Counted from the first letter of the stretch, positions 31,110 to 41,341 are shown. The stretch is 64,000 nt of DNA from Parapusillimonas granuli (GCF_013416525.1 NZ_JACCEM010000009.1:124001-188000), one strand, 5' to 3'. Made by a program: numbers and translations. Notes: generated from the letters alone by a model not told the origin.

Positions 31110-31625
31110 ATGCATCGCGACGACGAGTTCGAAACCTTGTCCGACGCCGATCCGGGCCCCTCGCCTCGCTCCGGCCCTTCGCTGAAGGCCCGGGCCATCG
31201 GCTTTCTTTCCCGCCGGGAATACTCCCGGCGTGAACTGCAGCGCAAGCTCGCGCCCCATGCGCAAGATCCGGACGAACTCGAAGCCCTGCTGGACGGCCT
31301 GGAACGCGAGAACTGGCTGTCCAACGAACGCTTCGCGCAAAGCCTGGTCAACCGCCGGGCGCAGCGCCAGGGCGCGCAGCGCATCGTCCAGGAGCTCAGG
31401 CAGCACGGCCTGGCCGAAAACGTCATCCAGGACGCCGAACAGCGCCTGCACGGCACGGAACGGCAGCGCGCCACGGAAATCTGGGAAAAGAAGTTCGGGC
31501 GGCCGCCCCGGGACGCCAAGGACTACGCAAGGCAGTTCCGGTTCATGGCGTCGCGCGGCTTCTCCACGGAACTCATCCGCCGCCTTCTCGGGCGTGTTCC
31601 GAGCGGCCATGGCCCGGACGAGTAA
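31110..31625 (+). CDS. recX: Regulatory protein RecX
   Basis: 171 residues. Helical repeats typical of RecX are seen: KARAIGFLSRREYSRRELQRKL, LEALLDGLERENWLSNERFAQSLVNRRA and the C-terminal FRFMASRGFSTELIRRLL. It caps and inhibits RecA filaments. Placement directly after recA is the usual arrangement. The first ~25 residues are low-complexity. Confidence 0.95.
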   Translation: MHRDDEFETLSDADPGPSPRSGPSLKARAIGFLSRREYSRRELQRKLAPHAQDPDELEALLDGLERENWLSNERFAQSLVNRRAQRQGAQRIVQELRQHGLAENVIQDAEQRLHGTERQRATEIWEKKFGRPPRDAKDYARQFRFMASRGFSTELIRRLLGRVPSGHGPDE

Positions 31626-31756
31626 ACGCATTCCCCGCCCATCCGGCGTGCCGCCGCCGGCCACCCTCCCAAGCCCCCGTGCGCTAAGCCGCCCGCGTTC
31701 CAAACAAAACACTGCGCTATACTTAACAGGTTTTACGCAATATTCATCGTTCATAC

Positions 31757-32326
31757 ATGCCGCTACCGCCGCCCGATGCCGCACGCGAACCCATGCATAC
31801 TCGTTCCATACGGGTGAGTTCGTATGCCCGTAAAGACGGACTGTGGGACCTCGAAGCCGAACTCATCGACGTCAAAGCCTACGACTTTCCCAAAAGAAAC
31901 GGGCAAACCCACCGGGCGGGCACTCCTGTGCATCACATGCACCTGCGCATCACCATAGACCAGGAGTTCAGCATCACCGACGCCGTAGCGGCGTATGACG
32001 CCGCCCCGTACGGGGTCGTCTGCTCCGCCATTACGCCAGACTACCGCGATCTCATCGGCATGAACCTTTTGCGCAACTTCCGCCAAAAAGTCAAAGACCG
32101 CTTCGGCCGGACCGCCGGCTGTACCCACATGACCGAACTGTCGTACGTGCTGCCCACCGTGGCCGTGCAAACCATGTCCAACGTCCGGCGCCAAGCGGAA
32201 GCCGACCTCGCCAAGCGGCCCTTTCAGCTCGAAGGCTGCCACGCCTTGCGGCTGGACGGCCCCGTCGTCCAGGAGTTTTATCCCCATTGGTACAAGACCT
32301 CCCGCAAGAAGGCCTCGTGCGAATGA
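31757..32326 (+). CDS. DUF2889 domain protein
   Basis: 189 residues. The pattern MHTRSIRVSSYARKDGLWDLEAEL, then HHMHLRITIDQEFSITDA and the Cys in GRTAGCTHMTEL corresponds to the DUF2889 family as I recall it. The function is unknown. The start at 31757 gives the common MPLPPP opening; Met at 31793 is an alternative. It lies between recX and sucC with separate spacers, so it is probably a single-gene unit. Confidence 0.75.
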   Translation: MPLPPPDAAREPMHTRSIRVSSYARKDGLWDLEAELIDVKAYDFPKRNGQTHRAGTPVHHMHLRITIDQEFSITDAVAAYDAAPYGVVCSAITPDYRDLIGMNLLRNFRQKVKDRFGRTAGCTHMTELSYVLPTVAVQTMSNVRRQAEADLAKRPFQLEGCHALRLDGPVVQEFYPHWYKTSRKKASCE

Positions 32327-32418
32327 ACCGATGCAGCAGATGCGCTATCCGTGTGTGACGGTCCTGGTGTAGCCCCCGAACACATTCTCTTTTATCTTTA
32401 CGTTCTGACAGGTAACAA

Positions 32419-33579
32419 ATGAAAATTCACGAGTATCAAGGCAAGGAACTGCTGAAGCAATTTGGCGTGACTGTGCCGCGCGGAATTCCTGCTTTTTCCG
32501 TAGACGAAGCCGTTGCTGCAGCCGAAAAGCTGGGCGGACCCGTCTGGGTGGTGAAGGCGCAGATTCATGCAGGCGGTCGCGGCAAGGGCGGCGGCGTGAA
32601 ACTTGCCCGGTCCATCGATGAAGTTCGTCAACTGTCGTCGGAAATCCTGGGCATGCAGCTGGTCACGCACCAGACCGGCCCGCAAGGCCAGAAAGTCAAC
32701 CGCCTGCTGGTCGAAGAAGGCGCCGACATCAAGAAGGAATACTACGTCGGCATCGTCACCGATCGCGGCACGCAGCGCGTGTGCGTCATGGCTTCCAGCG
32801 AAGGCGGCATGGACGTCGAAGAAGTCGCCGAGAAGACCCCCGAGAAAATCCTCAAGGTGTTCGTGGACCCCAAGGCCGGCCTGACCGACCAGGAAGCCGC
32901 CGACCTGGCGCGCGGCATCGGCGTGCCCGACGCCTCGGTGGCCAAGGCCGCCGCCGAATTCCAGAAGCTCTACAAAGCCTACTGGGACACCGACGCGTCC
33001 CTGGCCGAAATCAACCCGCTGATCCTCACCGGATCCGGTGACATCATCGCGCTGGACGCCAAGTTCAACTTCGATTCGAACGCCTTGTTCCGCCATCCCG
33101 AAATCGTCGCGTACCGCGACCTCGACGAAGAAGACCCGGCCGAGATCGAAGCCAGCAAGTTCGACCTGGCCTACATCCAGCTCGACGGCAACATCGGCTG
33201 CCTGGTGAACGGCGCCGGCCTGGCCATGGCCACCATGGACACCATCAAGCTGTTCGGCGGCGAACCCGCCAACTTCCTGGACGTGGGCGGCGGCGCATCG
33301 GCCGAGAAAGTCACCGAAGCGTTCAAGATCATGCTCAAGAACAAAGGCGTGAAAGCCATACTGGTGAACATCTTCGGCGGCATCATGCGCTGCGACGTCA
33401 TCGCCCAGGGCGTGATCGCGGCTTGCAAGGCCGTCAACCTCAGCGTGCCGCTGGTCGTGCGCATGAAGGGCACCAACGAAGAGTTGGGCAAGAAATTGCT
33501 GGCCGAGTCGGGCCTGCCCATCATCAGCGCTGACACCATGGCCGAAGCCGCGACCAAGGTCGTGGCCGCCGCGAAATAA
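32419..33579 (+). CDS. sucC: Succinyl-CoA synthetase (ADP-forming) beta subunit
   Basis: 386 residues. The ATP-grasp N-terminal domain opens [17 protein letters not shown] and has [16 protein letters not shown]. The C-terminal CoA-ligase domain has LDVGGGAS and [13 protein letters not shown]. It carries the nucleotide-binding site of the TCA-cycle enzyme that makes succinate, CoA and ATP from succinyl-CoA. The ATG follows an AGGTAAC site. sucD begins 22 bp downstream. Confidence 0.98.
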   Translation: MKIHEYQGKELLKQFGVTVPRGIPAFSVDEAVAAAEKLGGPVWVVKAQIHAGGRGKGGGVKLARSIDEVRQLSSEILGMQLVTHQTGPQGQKVNRLLVEEGADIKKEYYVGIVTDRGTQRVCVMASSEGGMDVEEVAEKTPEKILKVFVDPKAGLTDQEAADLARGIGVPDASVAKAAAEFQKLYKAYWDTDASLAEINPLILTGSGDIIALDAKFNFDSNALFRHPEIVAYRDLDEEDPAEIEASKFDLAYIQLDGNIGCLVNGAGLAMATMDTIKLFGGEPANFLDVGGGASAEKVTEAFKIMLKNKGVKAILVNIFGGIMRCDVIAQGVIAACKAVNLSVPLVVRMKGTNEELGKKLLAESGLPIISADTMAEAATKVVAAAK

Positions 33580-33601
33580 GAATATTGCCGAGGATTTTTT
33601 C

Positions 33602-34483
33602 ATGTCGATTCTGATCAACAAAGACACCAAAGTCATCACGCAGGGCATCACCGGCAAGACCGGCCAGTTCCATACCCATATGTGCCGCGAGTACGCCAAC
33701 GGCAAGAACGCGTTCGTCGCCGGCGTGCATCCCAAGAAGGCGGGCGACAACTTCGAAGGCGTGCCCATCTACGCGTCCGTGAAGGAAGCCAAGGCCGAGA
33801 CCGGCGCGACCGTCTCGGTCATCTACGTGCCGCCCGCGGGCGCTGCCGACGCCATCTGGGAAGCGGTCGACGCCGACCTGGACCTGGTCATCTGCATCAC
33901 GGAAGGCATTCCCGTGCGCGACATGCTGGTCGTGCGCAATCGCATGCGCGACGAGAACAAGAAGACCTTGCTGCTGGGCCCCAACTGCCCAGGCCTGATC
34001 ACGCCCGACGAGCTCAAGATCGGCATCATGCCGGGCCACATTTCGCGCAAGGGCCGCATCGGCGTGGTCAGCCGCTCCGGCACGCTCACCTACGAAGCCG
34101 TCGCCCAGCTCACCGAACTGGGCCTGGGCCAGTCTTCCGCCGTCGGCATCGGCGGCGACCCCATCAACGGCCTGAAGCACATCGACGTCCTGCAGATGTT
34201 CAACGATGACCCGGACACCGACGCCGTCATCATGATCGGCGAAATCGGCGGCCCCGACGAAGTCAACGCGGCCCTGTGGGCCAAGGACAACATGAAGAAG
34301 CCCGTCGTCGGCTTCATCGCCGGGGTCACGGCGCCGGCCGGCAAGCGCATGGGCCACGCCGGCGCGCTGATTTCCGGCGGCGCGGACACGGCCGACGCCA
34401 AGCTCGAGATCATGGAGTCCTGCGGCATCCGCACGACTCGCGATCCGTCCGAAATGGGCAAGCTGCTCAAATCGGTGCTGTAA
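33602..34483 (+). CDS. sucD: Succinyl-CoA synthetase alpha subunit
   Basis: 293 residues. The CoA-binding Rossmann fold opens with [38 protein letters not shown] is present, and the active-site phosphohistidine lies in [13 protein letters not shown]. It forms the enzyme with SucC, with which it is co-transcribed. A terminator follows. Confidence 0.98.
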   Translation: MSILINKDTKVITQGITGKTGQFHTHMCREYANGKNAFVAGVHPKKAGDNFEGVPIYASVKEAKAETGATVSVIYVPPAGAADAIWEAVDADLDLVICITEGIPVRDMLVVRNRMRDENKKTLLLGPNCPGLITPDELKIGIMPGHISRKGRIGVVSRSGTLTYEAVAQLTELGLGQSSAVGIGGDPINGLKHIDVLQMFNDDPDTDAVIMIGEIGGPDEVNAALWAKDNMKKPVVGFIAGVTAPAGKRMGHAGALISGGADTADAKLEIMESCGIRTTRDPSEMGKLLKSVL

Positions 34484-34488
34484 GCACA

Positions 34489-34516
34489 AAAAGGCTCGCC
34501 TGGCGGGCCTTTTTGC
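34489..34516 (+). terminator. Intrinsic terminator after sucCD
   Basis: AAAAAGGCTCGCC pairs with GGCGGGCCTTTTT (one mismatch), loop TG, with the T tract inside the 3' arm. The A/T arms may allow function in both directions. Confidence 0.85.
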
Positions 34517-34565
34517 ACTGGGCTTTCATACTCACGACGCCTCTTGGCATACAACGGATACGAAA

Positions 34566-35270
34566 ATGCTAGAGTTTATCCAGACGCTCCATTGGGGCGC
34601 GGTTTTCCAGATCATCCTGATCGACATCCTGCTGGGCGGAGACAACGCGGTCGTCATCGCGCTCGCTTGCCGCAACCTGCAGCCCGCCCAACGCATCAAG
34701 GGCATCTTGTGGGGCACGGCGGGCGCCATCGTCTTGCGCGTGCTGCTCATCGCCTTCGCCCTGACCTTGCTCGACATCCCCTTCCTGAAGCTGGTGGGCG
34801 GCGCCTTGCTGGTCTGGATCGGCATCAAGCTGCTGGCGCCCGAAGAAGACGAGCACGGCAACATCAAGGGCGGCAACTCCGTGTTGAGCGCCGTCAAGAC
34901 CATCCTGATCGCCGACTTCGTCATGAGCCTGGACAACGTCATCGCCATTGCCGGCGCGGCGCAGAACACCCATATGGACCATCAGCTGTATTATGTGATT
35001 TTCGGTCTGGTGGTGAGCGTGCCCATCATCATCTGGGGCAGCACGCTGGTGCTGAAGCTCATCGACCGCTTTCCGCTGGTCGTCACCTTCGGCGCCGGGC
35101 TGCTGGGCTGGATCGCGGGCGGCATGCTGGTCACGGACGTATTCATCGTCGAGCAATTCGGCGAAATCCAGCCGTCCATCAAGATCGGGGCCGAAGTCGC
35201 CGGCGCCATCCTCGTGATATTGGTCGGCAAGTGGCTCGCCGGCCGCAAAACCGCTGGGGCACAGGAATAA
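34566..35270 (+). CDS. TerC-family integral membrane protein
   Basis: 234 residues, about seven hydrophobic helices. The TerC signatures are present: ILIDILLGGDNAVVIALACR in helix 1 and ILIADFVMSLDNVIAIAGAA in helix 4. Each has an acidic residue followed by DN, thought to bind or move metal ions. A short acidic cytoplasmic loop (EEDEHGN) lies between. The family includes Mn exporters and tellurite-resistance proteins; which applies here cannot be told. A tiny membrane-peptide gene follows 3 bp later. Confidence 0.9.
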   Translation: MLEFIQTLHWGAVFQIILIDILLGGDNAVVIALACRNLQPAQRIKGILWGTAGAIVLRVLLIAFALTLLDIPFLKLVGGALLVWIGIKLLAPEEDEHGNIKGGNSVLSAVKTILIADFVMSLDNVIAIAGAAQNTHMDHQLYYVIFGLVVSVPIIIWGSTLVLKLIDRFPLVVTFGAGLLGWIAGGMLVTDVFIVEQFGEIQPSIKIGAEVAGAILVILVGKWLAGRKTAGAQE

Positions 35271-35273
35271 ATC

Positions 35274-35399
35274 ATGGGTCTATTCAAGTCTTCGTCGGGC
35301 AAGAAGTCGGATGATTCCGGCCTCACGCTGCTGCAGGGCCTGTTCATACTGGCGGTGATCGGCATCGTGCTGGCGGTGCTGTTCAAGTATCTGGCGTAG
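35274..35399 (+). CDS. 41-residue single-pass membrane peptide
   Basis: The ATG at 35274 is 3 bp after the TerC-family stop and reads [16 protein letters not shown], then a hydrophobic stretch ([20 protein letters not shown]) and FKYLA, ending at TAG 35397-35399. The basic/polar head plus one helix is convincing as a real small protein. Tight linkage suggests it works with the TerC-family protein. hemC starts 7 bp further on. Confidence 0.65.
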   Translation: MGLFKSSSGKKSDDSGLTLLQGLFILAVIGIVLAVLFKYLA

Positions 35400-35406
35400 T
35401 CTGGGC

Positions 35407-36354
35407 ATGCCGGAAACACCAAAGAAACTGACCATCGCCACCCGCGCCAGCCGCCTGGCACTGTGGCAGGCGGAGCACGTGCGCGACCGCCTGCAGGAAC
35501 TCTACCCGCTATGCGAGGTCGGCCTGCTGACCATGACCACGCGCGGGGACCAGATCCTGGACCGCAGCCTGTCCAAGGTCGGCGGCAAGGGCTTGTTCGT
35601 CAAAGAGCTGGAAACCGCCCTGCTGGACGGGCGGGCGGACCTCGCCGTGCACTCGCTCAAGGACGTGCCGGTCGACCTGCACAGCCCCTTCGCCCTGTCC
35701 GTGGTGCTCGAGCGCGACGACCCGCGCGACGCCTTCGTCTCGAACGGCTATGGCTCGATGGACGAGCTGCCGGCCGGCGCCGTCGTGGGCACGTCCAGCC
35801 TGCGCCGCGAGGCCCAGATCCGGCAGCGCCATCCCGGCCTGGTCGTCCAGCCGCTGCGCGGCAACCTCGACACCCGCCTGGGCAAGCTCGATCGCGGCGA
35901 CTACGCCGCCATCATCCTGGCGGCGGCCGGCCTGCGCCGCCTGGGGCTGGAGGCGCGCATACGCGGCTACCTGCCGGTGGAGCAGAGCCTGCCGGCGGCG
36001 GGGCAGGGCGCGCTGGGCATCGAAGTCCTCGAAGCCCGGGCCGACATGCATGCCTGGCTGGCTCCCCTGGCCGATCCCGCGACCACCGCCTGCGCGCTCG
36101 CGGAACGCGCGGTGTCGCGGGTGCTGGGCGGATCATGCCAGGTGCCGCTGGCGGCCTATGCGCAAGTGCAGGGCGGCACGCTGGCGGTGGACGCCCTGGT
36201 GGCGGAGCCCGACGGCTCGGTCATCATCCGGGCGCGGGCCGCGGGCCCGGTCGCGGACGCCGCCGCCCTCGGCGAACGCGTGGCGCAAGACCTGCTGGCC
36301 AAAGGCGCGCGCCCCATTCTGGATCGCCTGTCGATGCCCGATGCGTCGGCCTGA
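35407..36354 (+). CDS. hemC: Porphobilinogen deaminase (hydroxymethylbilane synthase)
   Basis: 315 residues. Conserved blocks are [56 protein letters not shown] and [10 protein letters not shown]. The Cys that holds the dipyrromethane cofactor is in [13 protein letters not shown]. It joins four porphobilinogens into hydroxymethylbilane in heme synthesis. It is first of the hemC-hemD-hemX-hemY group. Confidence 0.98.
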   Translation: MPETPKKLTIATRASRLALWQAEHVRDRLQELYPLCEVGLLTMTTRGDQILDRSLSKVGGKGLFVKELETALLDGRADLAVHSLKDVPVDLHSPFALSVVLERDDPRDAFVSNGYGSMDELPAGAVVGTSSLRREAQIRQRHPGLVVQPLRGNLDTRLGKLDRGDYAAIILAAAGLRRLGLEARIRGYLPVEQSLPAAGQGALGIEVLEARADMHAWLAPLADPATTACALAERAVSRVLGGSCQVPLAAYAQVQGGTLAVDALVAEPDGSVIIRARAAGPVADAAALGERVAQDLLAKGARPILDRLSMPDASA

Positions 36355-36375
36355 GGTCTCTTGATCGGCGCGGTC

Positions 36376-37185
36376 ATGGACGCCAGTGTCATCCTGACGC
36401 GGCCCGAGGGCAAGAACGAGCAGCTCGCCGCCAGGCTGCGGGACGCCGGCCTGGAACCCCTGGTTCTTCCCGCGCTCAGCCTGCGGGCGCTTCCGGCCGG
36501 CGAACGCGCTTTTCCGCTGCCCGCCCATTACGACCTGCTGGTTTTCGTCAGCGGCAACGCCGTCCGCTTCTATGCCGCGCAGCTGCGCGGCCTGTCCGCC
36601 GACGCCGCATGGCCGCCCGGCTTGCGGGTCGCCGCGGTGGGCGCCGCGACCGCCCGGGCCGCGCAGCGGGCCGGGGTCGACCCTGGCGCCATCATCCAGC
36701 CGGACCCCCGCGACGGCCAGGATTCCGAAGCCTTGTGGAAACAGCTCAGCCCCCGTCTCGGCTCCTTGCGGCGCGTGCTGATCGTGCGCGGCAATCGCGG
36801 CCGTGAATGGCTGGGCGCGCGCCTGGAGGAAGCGGGCCTGCGGGTCGATCGCCATGCCGCATACGAGCGCCGGCCGGCGCAATGGTCCGCCGAGCAGGGG
36901 CGCCGGCTGGCGGCGGCGCTGGAAGAGGGCGGCCCCTGCATCTGCCTGCTGACCAGCAGCGAGGGCGTCGACGCGGTGTACGCCAACCTTTTGCGCCTGG
37001 GCCTGGAAAATGCTTGGCCGTCGCTGCGCTTTCTCGTCGTGCACGAGCGCATCGCGGGCCGCTTACAATCCGTGTCCGGCGCTTCTGGTAAGGTAGGGCC
37101 GCGGATGGTAAAAATATGCCAACCAAGCGACGACGCCATTTTCCAGGCCCTGGTCGGGATGGCGTCGCCTTCTGAAAGCTCCTAG
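36376..37185 (+). CDS. hemD: Uroporphyrinogen-III synthase
   Basis: 269 residues from the ATG at 36376; a TTG at 36361, behind a GAGG, is an alternative start adding five residues. The two-lobed HemD pattern is seen: VILTRPEGKNEQLAARL, VFVSGNAVRFY, then LIVRGNRGREWLGARLEEAG, YERRP and LLTSSEGVDAVYANL. It closes hydroxymethylbilane into uroporphyrinogen III with D-ring inversion. The C-terminus (about 20 residues past GRLQSVSGASGK) runs toward hemX, 15 bp away. Confidence 0.93.
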   Translation: MDASVILTRPEGKNEQLAARLRDAGLEPLVLPALSLRALPAGERAFPLPAHYDLLVFVSGNAVRFYAAQLRGLSADAAWPPGLRVAAVGAATARAAQRAGVDPGAIIQPDPRDGQDSEALWKQLSPRLGSLRRVLIVRGNRGREWLGARLEEAGLRVDRHAAYERRPAQWSAEQGRRLAAALEEGGPCICLLTSSEGVDAVYANLLRLGLENAWPSLRFLVVHERIAGRLQSVSGASGKVGPRMVKICQPSDDAIFQALVGMASPSESS

Positions 37186-37200
37186 GATTACAATCTCGCC

Positions 37201-38526
37201 ATGACAGACAAAAAAACCGAGATCTCGCCCGCCGTGCCGGCCGTCGTTTCCGCTTCCGGGCCCCGGTCCGAGTCCGCCGCCGGCCAGTCCGCCCGCGCGC
37301 ACGAGGCTCGGCAGCGCAAAGCGGGTTCGGCCCTGCTGCCGGCGTTCGTGGTCGTGCTGCTGGTGGCCGCGGCCCTGGGGGCCACGGCCTGGTATCAGCA
37401 CCAGGAATATTCCAGGAACACGGCGGTGCTGTCCGATCAGGTCCGCATCGGCGCCGATACGGCCGGCCGGGCGGCCGAACAGGCTCGCCAGGCGCTGGCC
37501 CTGGCGCAGGAACAATCCGTTCGCCTGGCCTCGCTCGAAGCCGCGTTGCAAGAAGCGCGCGAACAGGCCGACAGCTTGCAGCAGGCGTTCCAGACGCTCA
37601 CGGATAGCGGCTCGGATCTCGTGCTGATCAACGACATCGACCACCTCGTCACCATCGCCCAGCAGCAGCTGCAGCTGGGCGGCAACGTGGCCAATGCCAT
37701 CATTTCCCTGGAAACCGCGCAAGCGCAGCTGGCTCGCGCCAACCGCCCCACGCTGGCGTCGCTGCAGCAAACCGTCAACGGCGATCTCGACCGCCTGCGG
37801 GCGGCGTCCACGGTCGACATCGCGGCGCTTTCCGCGCAGCTGGACGAGCTCGGCAACCTCGTGAGCCAGGCGCCCCTCATGGTGCCCGACGACGCCGCGC
37901 CCCAGCCCCTGCGGCCGCAAGCGCCGGGCGCCGCGCCGGCGGCCGGCGGCGGCCAGGCCGCAAGCCAGGATCCCGACGCCCCGTGGTGGCGGCACAGCCT
38001 GGCGGCCGCCCGGCAATGGAGCGCCGAAGCCTGGGCCTCGGTGCGCCACGACCTGGGCGAATTCATCGCCGTGCGCCGCGTCGACGACCCCCACGCGCTG
38101 TTGATGTCGCCCGACCAGGCCACTCGCTTCCGCGAGAACCTGCGGCTGCGCATCATGACCGCCCAACTGGCCCTGATGATGCGCCAGCCCAATGTCTGGG
38201 CCACGGAAACCGCCCACTTGGTCAAGGCGATCGAAAGCCGTTTCGACCAGCAATCGGCCGAATCCCGCCGCGCGCTCAAGATCGCGCGCGACATGTCCGA
38301 CACCAACATCGACGTCCGTCTGCCGACGGTGGACAACAGCCTGGCCGCCATCGAGACCCTGCGCGAAGCCAGCGCCAAAGCCGAAGACGAAGCGGGCGAT
38401 TCCGAGCCCTCGGCCGAATCCTCCGAACCGTCCGAAGCCGCCCAGCCTTCCCAGCCGCAGCCGGCGGGCGCCCGGCCCGACGGCCAGGCCGGCGCGGGCG
38501 CCCAGGCGCCGGGCGCGCGGGGGTAA
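37201..38526 (+). CDS. hemX: HemX family membrane protein
   Basis: 441 residues. A polar N-terminus precedes one membrane helix (LLPAFVVVLLVAAALGATAWY, about 43-62). A coiled-coil region follows (QARQALALAQEQSVRLASLEAALQ), then the HemX domain (LVLINDIDHLVTIAQQQLQLGGNVANAI ... RLRAASTVDIAALSAQLDEL). The C-terminus is a long Glu/Ser/Pro/Ala-rich tail. It is often annotated as uroporphyrinogen-III C-methyltransferase, but no SAM-binding methylase motif is visible, so that activity is doubtful. It probably scaffolds heme enzymes with HemY. Confidence 0.9.
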   Translation: MTDKKTEISPAVPAVVSASGPRSESAAGQSARAHEARQRKAGSALLPAFVVVLLVAAALGATAWYQHQEYSRNTAVLSDQVRIGADTAGRAAEQARQALALAQEQSVRLASLEAALQEAREQADSLQQAFQTLTDSGSDLVLINDIDHLVTIAQQQLQLGGNVANAIISLETAQAQLARANRPTLASLQQTVNGDLDRLRAASTVDIAALSAQLDELGNLVSQAPLMVPDDAAPQPLRPQAPGAAPAAGGGQAASQDPDAPWWRHSLAAARQWSAEAWASVRHDLGEFIAVRRVDDPHALLMSPDQATRFRENLRLRIMTAQLALMMRQPNVWATETAHLVKAIESRFDQQSAESRRALKIARDMSDTNIDVRLPTVDNSLAAIETLREASAKAEDEAGDSEPSAESSEPSEAAQPSQPQPAGARPDGQAGAGAQAPGARG

Positions 38527-38529
38527 GCC

Positions 38530-40059
38530 ATGAAGACCTGGTTCTGGACCCTGCTGGTATTCGTCGCCGCCGTGGCGCTGGCGCTGGTGCTGCGCGAACA
38601 CAGCGGCAACGTGCTGATCATCGCGCAGCCGTATCGCATCGAACTGTCCCTGACGCTGGCCGTGCTGCTGCTTCTGGCGAGCTTCCTGGTTCTTTACATC
38701 GTCCTGCGCGTGCTCGCCTGGATCTCCCACAGCCCCGGGCGCTTCCGTTCCTGGCGGGGCCTGCGCGCCGAAAAGCGCGACCACGAATTGCTGGAGAACG
38801 GCTGGATCCACATACTCGAAGGCCGCTACACCGAGGCCGAGAAGGACCTGTCCAAGGTGCTGGGGCGCACGCGCTCCGGCTCGCGCAAAGTGCTGGCCGC
38901 GCTGGCCTCGGCGCGGGCCGCGCACCACATGGGCGAGTTCGAACGGCGCGACGAGGCCCTGGCGCAGGCGCGCGAGCACGCCTCCGAGAACATCCGCCTG
39001 CGCGAGGCCGCGTCCATCGTCGCGGCCGAGATGTATCTGGACCAGAACCGCCCCCAGGACGCGCTGGTGCTGCTGCAGCCGCTGCAGGACGCCAGCTCGC
39101 GCTATTTCCACGCCACCCGGCTGCTGCTGCGCGCGCACCGGCAGTTGCGCAACCATGACCGCGTATATGAATTGACCCGCCTGCTGTCGCGCCGCGGCGT
39201 GATCGACAAGGCCGAAGCGCAGCAGTTGATCGAGGTCTCGGCGGCCGCGCGCCTGAGGCAGGGCGGCCCGGAGAACCTCAAGTCCATCTGGTCCGATCTC
39301 AAGTCCGACGAACGCGCGCTGCCGGACATCGCCCTGGCCGCCGCCGCCATCCACACCGGGCAGGGCAACCACGATGAAGCGGCAAAAGTCCTGGAAGCCG
39401 CGCTCAATGTCCGGCTGGACGCGCGCCTGCTGAACGCCTATTCGCAATGCCCGCCCGAGCACGTGGCCCGGCGCCTGAGCAAGGCGGAGGAGTGGCTGAA
39501 GACCCATCCCGACGACTCGGCCCTGCTGGCCGCGCTGGGCAACCTCTGCCTGACCGGCGAGCTCTGGGGGCCGGGCGAACAGTATCTGCTGCGCAGCATG
39601 AAATTGCGCAGCGACATGCGCATCCACGCCTTGCTCGGCAACCTCTACGACCGCCTCGGCCGCCCGGCCGATGCCACGACGCATTGGCGCCTGGCGTCCA
39701 GCGTGGCCGGCGTGTTGCCGGTGCTGCCGGCCAGCCGCGCATTGCCGGCGGCCGACACGCGCGGCGACCCCACGCTGATCGACGTCGAGCACCTGCCCCA
39801 GGCCAAGGTGCTGTCCACCCTGGAAACTCCCCTGGCGGCGAGCGCGGCCGATTTCTCCGACTACGCCGCCGCGGATACGGCCGCGGATGCACCCGCCGCC
39901 GGCGCCGACGAGCCCCGCGCGGCGGCGCCCGCCACGCCCAAGGCGGCCGGCGACGACGTCTCGGCGCAGGAAGAATATTTCGACAGCTCGCCTTTCGTGG
40001 GCATCGATCTCACGCAAACGTCGGACCGCGATACCTCGCGCGGCTCCGGCAACCATTGA
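38530..40059 (+). CDS. hemY: HemY, membrane-bound TPR protein of the heme cluster
   Basis: 509 residues. Two membrane helices are at about 1-20 (TWFWTLLVFVAAVALALVL) and 40-65. They are followed by the HemY N-terminal motif and tetratricopeptide-like repeats (EGRYTEAEKDLSKVL, RALASARAAHHMGEF-type, NRPQDALVLLQPL, KTHPDDSALLAALGNLCL). The C-terminal ~80 residues are acidic and Ala-rich. This is the proteobacterial HemY, not the Bacillus oxidase of that name. It starts 3 bp after hemX. Confidence 0.93.
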   Translation: MKTWFWTLLVFVAAVALALVLREHSGNVLIIAQPYRIELSLTLAVLLLLASFLVLYIVLRVLAWISHSPGRFRSWRGLRAEKRDHELLENGWIHILEGRYTEAEKDLSKVLGRTRSGSRKVLAALASARAAHHMGEFERRDEALAQAREHASENIRLREAASIVAAEMYLDQNRPQDALVLLQPLQDASSRYFHATRLLLRAHRQLRNHDRVYELTRLLSRRGVIDKAEAQQLIEVSAAARLRQGGPENLKSIWSDLKSDERALPDIALAAAAIHTGQGNHDEAAKVLEAALNVRLDARLLNAYSQCPPEHVARRLSKAEEWLKTHPDDSALLAALGNLCLTGELWGPGEQYLLRSMKLRSDMRIHALLGNLYDRLGRPADATTHWRLASSVAGVLPVLPASRALPAADTRGDPTLIDVEHLPQAKVLSTLETPLAASAADFSDYAAADTAADAPAAGADEPRAAAPATPKAAGDDVSAQEEYFDSSPFVGIDLTQTSDRDTSRGSGNH

Positions 40060-40098
40060 TCTTTCATTTGAATCCTGAAATATAGGGTAGAACAGAGC

Positions 40099-40635
40099 AT
40101 GAGCCTGAAGAACGTACCAGCCGGCACGAAATTGCCGGAAGAGTTTAATGTCATCATCGAAATTCCCATGAACGCGGACCCGGTCAAGTACGAAGTCGAC
40201 AAGGACTCGGGCGCCGTCTTCGTGGACCGGTTCATGCTGACCGCCATGCATTACCCCTGCAATTACGGCTACATTCCCCAGACCATCTCCGACGACGGCG
40301 ATCCCGTCGACGTGCTCGTGCTGGCGCCTTTCCCCATACAGGTCGGCGCGGTGATCCGTTCGCGGGCGATCGGCGTCCTGCAGATGGAAGACGAGGCGGG
40401 CGGCGATGCCAAGTTGCTGGCGGTGCCGGTGGACAAGCTCTACCCGCCCTATCGTTCCATCAAGACGCCGCAGGACCTGCCCGCTGAAGAGCTGGATCGC
40501 ATCCAGCATTTCTTCGAGCACTACAAGGACCTGGAAAAAGGCAAGTGGGTGAAGGTCAAGGGCTGGGAAGGCCCCGAGGCCGCCATGAAAGAAATCCGCG
40601 ACAGCGCCGCGCGCTATGCCGACGGGAGCAAATGA
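40099..40635 (+). CDS. ppa: Inorganic pyrophosphatase (family I, soluble)
   Basis: 178 residues. The metal-binding signature [10 protein letters not shown] (three catalytic Asp) is intact, as are [20 protein letters not shown] and the C-terminal [10 protein letters not shown]. It hydrolyses pyrophosphate to drive biosynthesis. Length is normal. The next gene begins 1 bp after its stop. Confidence 0.98.
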   Translation: MSLKNVPAGTKLPEEFNVIIEIPMNADPVKYEVDKDSGAVFVDRFMLTAMHYPCNYGYIPQTISDDGDPVDVLVLAPFPIQVGAVIRSRAIGVLQMEDEAGGDAKLLAVPVDKLYPPYRSIKTPQDLPAEELDRIQHFFEHYKDLEKGKWVKVKGWEGPEAAMKEIRDSAARYADGSK

Positions 40636-40636
40636 C

Positions 40637-41341
40637 ATGAACACCATCATCCCCGCTCATCCGGTGGCCGCCCTGGCGGTCGCGGGCTCCGATGCCGTGT
40701 TCCCGGTGCGGCGCGTCTATTGCGTCGGCCGCAACTATGCCGAACACGCCAAGGAAATGGGCTTCACCGGCCGTGAAGATCCTTTCTTCTTCTGCAAGCC
40801 GGCCGATGCGCTGCTGAACGTGGCCGACGGCCAGACCGGCACCATGCCGTATCCGCCCAAGACCTCCAATCTCCATTATGAAATCGAACTCGTCGTGGCG
40901 CTCGACAAGGGCGGGCGCAATCTGACGCCCGAACAGGCCGCGGACTGCGTCTGGGGCTATGCCGTCGGGCTGGACATGACGCGCCGCGACCTGCAGGGCG
41001 AAGCCAAGAAGCTGGGCAGGCCCTGGGAAGTGGGCAAGGGTTTCGATTTTTCCGCCCCCATCGGGCCGCTGCATCCCCGCAAGACGGTCGGCACGGTGTC
41101 CTCGGGCGCCATCACGCTCAGCGTCAACGGCGTGCAGAAGCAATCCAGCGATCTGTCGCAAATGATCTGGAACGTGGCGGAATCGCTTTCCTACCTGTCC
41201 GGCCTGTTCGAACTCAAGGCGGGCGACATCGTCTTCACCGGCACGCCCGAAGGGGTGGGTCCGGTGGTCGCCGGTGACACCATGGTGGGCGCCGTCGCCG
41301 GGCTGGGTGAACTGCGGGTGAAAGTGGGCGAACCCCTCTGA
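40637..41341 (+). CDS. Fumarylacetoacetate hydrolase-family protein
   Basis: 234 residues from the ATG at 40637. Metal-binding residues of the FAH fold are in YEIELVVAL (two Glu) and YAVGLDMTRRDLQ (Asp). VYCVGRNYAEHAKEMG and FTGTPEGVGPV are family hallmarks. Members are acylpyruvate or maleylpyruvate hydrolases, isomerases or oxaloacetate decarboxylases; the specific activity is not fixed by sequence. It is tightly packed with ppa. Confidence 0.92.
   Translation: MNTIIPAHPVAALAVAGSDAVFPVRRVYCVGRNYAEHAKEMGFTGREDPFFFCKPADALLNVADGQTGTMPYPPKTSNLHYEIELVVALDKGGRNLTPEQAADCVWGYAVGLDMTRRDLQGEAKKLGRPWEVGKGFDFSAPIGPLHPRKTVGTVSSGAITLSVNGVQKQSSDLSQMIWNVAESLSYLSGLFELKAGDIVFTGTPEGVGPVVAGDTMVGAVAGLGELRVKVGEPL

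Noticed and set aside
37201-38526. HemX as an active uroporphyrinogen-III methyltransferase
   Set aside because: There is no SAM-binding methylase motif; the protein has one membrane helix and a coiled coil.
37063-40650. A 1,195-codon open frame on the minus strand across hemX and hemY
   Set aside because: It mirrors GC-rich codon structure of the sense genes, has no domain-like motifs and overlaps well-supported heme genes.
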